Shown: piece by piece, positions 59,533 through 64,000 of the stretch | Position numbering within the stretch: the first letter of the stretch is position 1 | Layout of the letters: each line of letters opens with the position of its first letter | NCBI RefSeq assembly: GCF_002165305.2 | Contig: NZ_CP032286.1 | Coordinates: forward strand, 2,790,001-2,854,000 | DNA from: Acinetobacter sp. WCHA55 | Lineage (GTDB): Bacteria; Pseudomonadota; Gammaproteobacteria; Pseudomonadales; Moraxellaceae | Direction: 5' to 3' | Length of the DNA: 64,000 nt | The notes under the pieces: generated by a model | The model's database searches: none | Told to the model about the DNA's origin: nothing | The model's input: only the letters and a program-made list of their open reading frames with translations | Translations under genes and position numbers: made by a program

Positions 59533-60870
59533 TTAATGACGTTTGGTCATATCATCAGTTTCAAACGTCACATCACGCTGAAACTCAGGATAAGACAGTT
59601 CTGCATGTTCGGTATAGTCCAAGCCACGTTGTTCATGTTGTTTACTCACTCGCAAACCACCAAGAACGAGGTCTAAGACTTTAAAAACGATCAACGCCAC
59701 ACCAAAACCCCACGCAAAGGCTGTCAAAATACCCAAGCCTTGTACCGCAATAATCCCCGCATTAAACATTTGGTTTTCAAAAAATAACCCCGCAGCCAAT
59801 GTGCCCCATGCTCCACAAAAACCATGTACAGTCACTGCATCGACTACATCATCCAAGCGGAGTTTTTCCATCACCACTGGTAAAATACTGACCAACACAC
59901 CTGCAACCGCACCACTGATAATGGCATACAATGGACTCATGGTTGCACAGCCCGCCGTAATTGCAACCAGCCCACCCAAGGAGGCATTAATGGTGCCGCG
60001 CATTAAAATTGCTTTGCCACGTATTAGGGTATACACCATATAGGCAACTGCCGAAGCACACGCTGCTAAATGCGTATTCAAGGCAATCCGCCCAATACTC
60101 ACATCTGCCTTCACAGTAGAGGCCGCATTAAAACCAAACCATGCCAACCATAGAACAAAACCACCTAGCGCCACCAACGGTACATTATGTCCTGCCAAGT
60201 AATGGACTTGCCCATTACGTCCAAAACGCCCTAAACGGGGTCCCAGCACAATAATTCCAGCTAAGGCTACCCATCCACCAATCGAATGCACCACCGTTGA
60301 ACCTGCAAAGTCAATGAAGCCCATGGCTTTTAGCCAACCTTCGCCATCAAATAAGCTCCCCCAAGCCCATGCACCAAAAATCGGGTAGATCATGCCACTG
60401 ACCACCGCAGCACTCACGATATATGCCACAAAGTGAATCCGCTCAGCCATCGCCCCACTGGCAATTGTCGTGGCGGTCGCCGCAAACATCATTTGAAAAA
60501 ACAAGAGGTTCCAGTGCCAGTCATCCATGGAGTTGGGTGCAAAATGCGAGGTTCCTATCCAACCACTCGAATTGACACCAAACATCAAACCAAAGCCAAC
60601 CAACCAAAACACCAAGCCCCCTAAACAGGCATCCATATAGTTTTTCATGAGTACATTAATGGTGTTTTTAGAACGTACCGAACCACTTTCAATCAAAGCA
60701 AAACCTGCTTGCATGAAAAACACCAAAATGCCACCGAGCACCACCCAAACACTGTCGAGCGAGAGACGAATTTCTTGAATATTTTGAGCCTGTGTTGGCA
60801 TGGACTCCGCAGCAAAACTGGGTAAAGCAATACAGCACACAAAGAAGAGTAAGTATTTTATTTTTTTCAT
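59533..60870 (-). CDS. amtB: ammonium transporter
   Basis: The 445-residue protein has a signal peptide-like N terminus (FFVCCIALPSFAAES) and about 11 membrane helices with Amt signatures (LVFWLVGFGLMFG, FAGSTVVHSIGGWVALAG, TVHGFCGAWGTLAAGLFF). The pore His pair is in VVHSIGG and VTVHGFCGAW. It conducts NH4+/NH3. No glnK (PII) gene is adjacent, unlike the usual glnK-amtB pair. A leader hairpin lies directly before the start. Confidence 0.93.
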   Translation of the reverse strand: MKKIKYLLFFVCCIALPSFAAESMPTQAQNIQEIRLSLDSVWVVLGGILVFFMQAGFALIESGSVRSKNTINVLMKNYMDACLGGLVFWLVGFGLMFGVNSSGWIGTSHFAPNSMDDWHWNLLFFQMMFAATATTIASGAMAERIHFVAYIVSAAVVSGMIYPIFGAWAWGSLFDGEGWLKAMGFIDFAGSTVVHSIGGWVALAGIIVLGPRLGRFGRNGQVHYLAGHNVPLVALGGFVLWLAWFGFNAASTVKADVSIGRIALNTHLAACASAVAYMVYTLIRGKAILMRGTINASLGGLVAITAGCATMSPLYAIISGAVAGVLVSILPVVMEKLRLDDVVDAVTVHGFCGAWGTLAAGLFFENQMFNAGIIAVQGLGILTAFAWGFGVALIVFKVLDLVLGGLRVSKQHEQRGLDYTEHAELSYPEFQRDVTFETDDMTKRH

Positions 60871-60893
60871 GAATAATCCCCCAAAGATTATTC
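60871..60893 (-). promoter_or_regulatory. amtB start-proximal hairpin
   Basis: On the minus strand GAATAAT and ATTATTC (60871-60877 and 60887-60893) form a 7-bp stem with the G-rich Shine-Dalgarno-like GGGGG in the loop, ending directly before the ATG. It could modulate initiation. Confidence 0.35.
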
Positions 60894-61024
60894 ATCACAA
60901 TTGCAAAATCAATGCCAGTGTTTCAACTCCCTAAAGATATTTAAAAATGAAACCAGATCTGATTTATGTTCATCTTGTTTTCTTATGGAAGAGATACACA
61001 TCATCTTAGCAAAAGCTGTAAACA

Positions 61025-61047
61025 TAAAAAAACCACCCGAAGGTGGT
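61025..61047 (-). terminator. pnt operon terminator
   Basis: On the minus strand ACCACC, a TTCG loop and GGTGGT are followed by seven U residues. Strong terminator after pntB. Confidence 0.9.
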
Positions 61048-61070
61048 CTTTATACAATCCAGGAGGAGGA

Positions 61071-62525
61071 TTAGTGTCCACCACCATTGATTGCTTTGGT
61101 CATATCTTCAACCACTTTCTTCGCATCACCAAAGATCATCATAGTTTTTTCGTTATAGAACAAGTCGTTGTCTAGACCTGCATAACCTGTCGCCATAGAG
61201 CGTTTGATGACCATAATAGTACGTGCTTTATGTGCTTCAAGAATTGGCATGCCATAGATTGGAGATGTTGGATCATCTTTCGCCGCAGGGTTTACCACGT
61301 CGTTCGCACCAATCACCAGTACCACATCTGTTGCAGGGAAGTCTGAGTTAATTTCATCCATTTCTAAGATATCTTCATATGCAACATCTGCTTCAGCCAA
61401 AAGTACGTTCATGTGACCCGGCATACGACCTGCAACTGGGTGAATGGCAAAGCGTACTTTTACACCTTGTTCTTTCAAGATTTCACACAGTTCTTTCACC
61501 GCATTTTGTGCACGACCTTGCGCCATACCATAACCCGGTACGATCACAACGCTGTCTGCATTTGACATCAAGAAACCAGCGTCATCTGCTGAACCAGAAC
61601 GATGGTTACGCTGTGCTTGTTCGCCTTTGTCCGCAGAAGCTACCGCTGTTCCACCCATTGCACCACCAAACAAAACGTTGATGATTGAACGGTTCATGGC
61701 TTTACACATGATGTAAGACAGAATCGCACCTGAAGAACCGACCAGTGAACCCGCAACGATCAACATATTGTTTTCAAGTGTGAAACCAATACCTGCTGCT
61801 GCCCAACCAGAGAAAGAGTTCAAAAGTGATACCACGACTGGCATATCACCACCACCGACTGGTGCAATCCATACCCAACCGAATGCAAGCGCAAGTGCAG
61901 TCATAGCCCAGAATGCATTCATGTTGCCTGTTGTGAAGAAGTACACACCACATGCCAACATTGCAATGAAAATCAGCGCTTGTACAGGTTTAACCCATGT
62001 ACCAGAAATGGTTTTTGCCCATTTTTTCGCAGCCAATTTACCATAAGCGAATACAGACGCTGTAAAGGTAATCGCACCGACGAAACAGCCCACGAACAAT
62101 TCAAATAAATGAACCTTGCTCATGTGTGCATGTTGCACACCCGCAGCAGCTAATGCAGCTTCATTTTGTGCAAATAACGCAGTCAATTGGTTATTATGTA
62201 GAATTGCAGCAATTGCAATTAATACCGCAGCGAGACCCACCAAAGAGTGCATCAATGCGACCGTTTCAGGCATCTGTGTCATTGGAACAGTACGAGCACG
62301 GGCAATACCTACTATTGCACCCAGCACCATCGCACCGCCAATCATCCAAATCACAGGATGATCTGCCACGAAGAAGGTGGTCACTACAGCAATCGCCATC
62401 GCGATCATACCGTAACGGTTACCTTGAATTGCCGTCTTCGGACCAGATAAACCACGTAAAGTTAAGATAAAGAGGACAGCACCAATCAGGTAGAACCAAT
62501 CCGCATAGTCTCGAATGAATTCCAT
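61071..62525 (-). CDS. pntB: NAD(P) transhydrogenase subunit beta
   Basis: The 484-residue protein has about nine membrane helices (domain II part) and a C-terminal NADP-binding domain III (VVIVPGYGMAQGRAQNAVKEL, HPVAGRMPGHMNVLLAEA, NDVVNPAAKDD). With the alpha parts it couples proton import to hydride transfer from NADH to NADP+. It starts 3 bp after pntAB. Last gene of the operon. Confidence 0.96.
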   Translation of the reverse strand: MEFIRDYADWFYLIGAVLFILTLRGLSGPKTAIQGNRYGMIAMAIAVVTTFFVADHPVIWMIGGAMVLGAIVGIARARTVPMTQMPETVALMHSLVGLAAVLIAIAAILHNNQLTALFAQNEAALAAAGVQHAHMSKVHLFELFVGCFVGAITFTASVFAYGKLAAKKWAKTISGTWVKPVQALIFIAMLACGVYFFTTGNMNAFWAMTALALAFGWVWIAPVGGGDMPVVVSLLNSFSGWAAAGIGFTLENNMLIVAGSLVGSSGAILSYIMCKAMNRSIINVLFGGAMGGTAVASADKGEQAQRNHRSGSADDAGFLMSNADSVVIVPGYGMAQGRAQNAVKELCEILKEQGVKVRFAIHPVAGRMPGHMNVLLAEADVAYEDILEMDEINSDFPATDVVLVIGANDVVNPAAKDDPTSPIYGMPILEAHKARTIMVIKRSMATGYAGLDNDLFYNEKTMMIFGDAKKVVEDMTKAINGGGH

Positions 62526-62528
62526 ATA

Positions 62529-62852
62529 TTAGCCCTCTTTTTTCTTTTGCTTTGGCTTGAACATTTCAAGCATACGCGCTGTTACTGCGAAGCCACCGAA
62601 AATATTGATACTTGCCAAGAACACCGCAATTGCACCTAAGATGCTCACCACATTCACACTTTGGAATGCAACATTCGCATCAACACCAATTGCAGGAATT
62701 CCTACAGTTTGAATCATTGCCCCCACCACGATGATCGATGACAGCGCATTGGTTACTGCCATAAGCGGTGTATGTAGTGCTGGCGTAACGCCCCACACGA
62801 CGTAGTAACCTACAAAGATGGCAAGGACGAAAATTGTAATTGTTTCAACCAT
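62529..62852 (-). CDS. pntAB: NAD(P) transhydrogenase alpha-2 subunit (membrane part)
   Basis: The 107-residue protein has three hydrophobic helices and a basic C terminus ([14 protein letters not shown]). It matches the membrane portion of PntA, encoded separately. This three-gene arrangement (as in Rhodospirillum) differs from the two-gene E. coli operon. It lies 11 bp after the alpha-1 gene and 3 bp before pntB. Confidence 0.92.
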   Translation of the reverse strand: MVETITIFVLAIFVGYYVVWGVTPALHTPLMAVTNALSSIIVVGAMIQTVGIPAIGVDANVAFQSVNVVSILGAIAVFLASINIFGGFAVTARMLEMFKPKQKKKEG

Positions 62853-62863
62853 GATCTATCTCC

Positions 62864-63991
62864 TTAACCACGCTTCAGCAGTACTTGACCGCCATGAGTT
62901 ACTAGAAGGGCTTTTTGAATTTCTTCTTCAGGATTGATGGCAAAGTTTTTTTCTGCATCAAATAATGTATCTAAGAAGTTCAAAACATTTCGTGCATACA
63001 AAGCAGAAGCTTCAGTTGAAACTGTAGACGGAATGTTTGGAATCCCTAAAATGGTCACACCGTTGTCAGTCACAACATTTTCACCATTCTTAGAACCTTC
63101 AACGTTACCGCCTGTTTCAACCGCCATATCAAGGATGATTGAACCAGGTTTCATTTTGGCAACCGTTTCCGCTTTAATCAGACGTGGCGCATTGCGACCT
63201 GGTAAAAGCGCAGTGGTAATCACGATGTCAGCATTCGATACAGCTTTATCCACAATAATGGCTTGATCGCGGATATAGTCTTCGCCTGGCATCCAGCCAT
63301 AACCATTTTTCGCAGCATCGGCTGCTTTTTGCTGTTCTTCCGCTGACATAGGTACGTCTAACCATTTGCCACCCAAAGACTCCACCTGATCTTTCGCCGT
63401 CGGACGTAAATCCGTTGCTTCAACCACAGCCCCCAAACGTTTTGCTGTCGCAATCGCTTGTAGACCTGCAACACCTACACCCATGATCACGACACGTGCA
63501 GGTTTTACAGTACCCGCAGCCGTCATTAACATTGGGAACATGCGCTGGTACTCAGCCGCAGCCAAAAGTACAGATTTATAACCTGCAAGGTTGGCTTGAG
63601 AAGACAACACATCCATGTTTTGAGCACGAGACAAGGTACGTGGCAGCAGCTCCAAAGCAAATGCAGACACTTGTTGTGATGCAAATTGATCAAGCTCCGT
63701 ATTACGGTACGGGTCAAACATGGCAATAACCGATGTATTTGGCGCAAGCTTTTGAATTTCAGCACCCTGAGGGGCACGTACTTTTAAAATCATTTGGCTA
63801 CCGGTATAGGCATCATCAGCCAACGTAGCACCGACTTGCTCATAAGCACTGTCGATATAAGCAGCTTTGACACCTGCTCTACGTTCAATCACTACACTAT
63901 GACCAGCACTGATCAACTTTTTTACCGTTTCTGGCGTTGCGGCTACACGATTTTCACCGACGACAGTTTCGGCTGGAATTCCGATCTGCAT
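62864..63991 (-). CDS. pntAA: NAD(P) transhydrogenase alpha-1 subunit (NAD-binding)
   Basis: The 375-residue soluble subunit holds domain I with PntA signatures (MQIGIPAETVVGENRVAATPE, VVIMGVGVAGLQAIATAKRLGA). A Rossmann GxGxxG binds NAD(H). First gene of the operon; its ATG at 63991 lies inside the window, so it is complete. The promoter lies beyond the window end. Confidence 0.95.
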   Translation of the reverse strand: MQIGIPAETVVGENRVAATPETVKKLISAGHSVVIERRAGVKAAYIDSAYEQVGATLADDAYTGSQMILKVRAPQGAEIQKLAPNTSVIAMFDPYRNTELDQFASQQVSAFALELLPRTLSRAQNMDVLSSQANLAGYKSVLLAAAEYQRMFPMLMTAAGTVKPARVVIMGVGVAGLQAIATAKRLGAVVEATDLRPTAKDQVESLGGKWLDVPMSAEEQQKAADAAKNGYGWMPGEDYIRDQAIIVDKAVSNADIVITTALLPGRNAPRLIKAETVAKMKPGSIILDMAVETGGNVEGSKNGENVVTDNGVTILGIPNIPSTVSTEASALYARNVLNFLDTLFDAEKNFAINPEEEIQKALLVTHGGQVLLKRG

Positions 63992-64000
63992 GAGCGTCCC

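Noticed and set aside
62126..62470. 114-residue plus-strand ORF
   Set aside because: Antisense shadow of the well-supported pntB gene, with a His/Arg/Ser-rich composition typical of antisense translation.

Overview
The window is a stretch of bacterial chromosome that reads as Acinetobacter (Moraxellaceae, Gammaproteobacteria). This rests on overall protein resemblance, the thrS-infC / rpmI-rplT / pheS-pheT-ihfA gene order, a gigA-gigB stress-signalling pair, the alanine-rich small lipoprotein and the three-gene pntAA-pntAB-pntB transhydrogenase. The species cannot be fixed from sequence alone. Almost everything is single-copy chromosomal core. I see no IS element, prophage, integron or CRISPR array.

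Layout. 1-1352 is the 5' part of a 16S rRNA gene on the minus strand (its 3' end lies outside), with its leader and promoter up to about 1720. 1.9-10.2 kb: mlaA, the phosphatase/anti-anti-sigma pair gigA-gigB, a nitrilase-family amidase, ohr, a small exported unknown, gspE, and a DUF432-like gene with an MscS channel. 10.3-21.2 kb: a giant DUF2339 membrane protein, polA, and a minus-strand cluster ppx-accA-tilS-proC-yggT. 21.4-24.1 kb: trxA, rho and the alanine-rich lipoprotein. 24.1-37.5 kb is the translation block (pheS-pheT-ihfA, rpmI-rplT, thrS-infC). Here the usual contiguous thrS-infC-rpmI-rplT order is split by about 4 kb of unrelated genes, including a decayed MFS transporter.

38-52.8 kb: a fatty acyl-CoA ligase, rapZ-ptsO-darP, pcnB-folK-panB-panC (pantothenate and folate precursors), mazG-comEA, an SDR gene, then cysM-exonuclease-rlmD-relA. 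52.9-64 kb: the hybrid kinase gacS/barA, an enoyl-CoA hydratase, a hydroxyacid dehydrogenase/hydroxypyruvate isomerase pair, rsfS, amtB with an unknown downstream gene, and the complete pnt operon.

Several genes here are linked by regulation. In A. baumannii, GigA/GigB has been reported to act through the nitrogen-PTS phosphocarrier NPr, whose gene (ptsO) lies about 36 kb away. relA and ppx belong to the stringent/polyphosphate response.

The best non-gene signals are RNA-level. (1) A hairpin just before thrS has a 7-nt loop that reads like a tRNA-Thr GGU anticodon loop, a probable autoregulatory operator. (2) infC starts at AUU. (3) The rpmI leader is structured. (4) rho has no visible Shine-Dalgarno and is preceded by CCUCCU. 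I found no clearly new multi-gene system. The alanine-rich coiled-coil lipoprotein and the split ribosomal operon are the most notable accessory observations.
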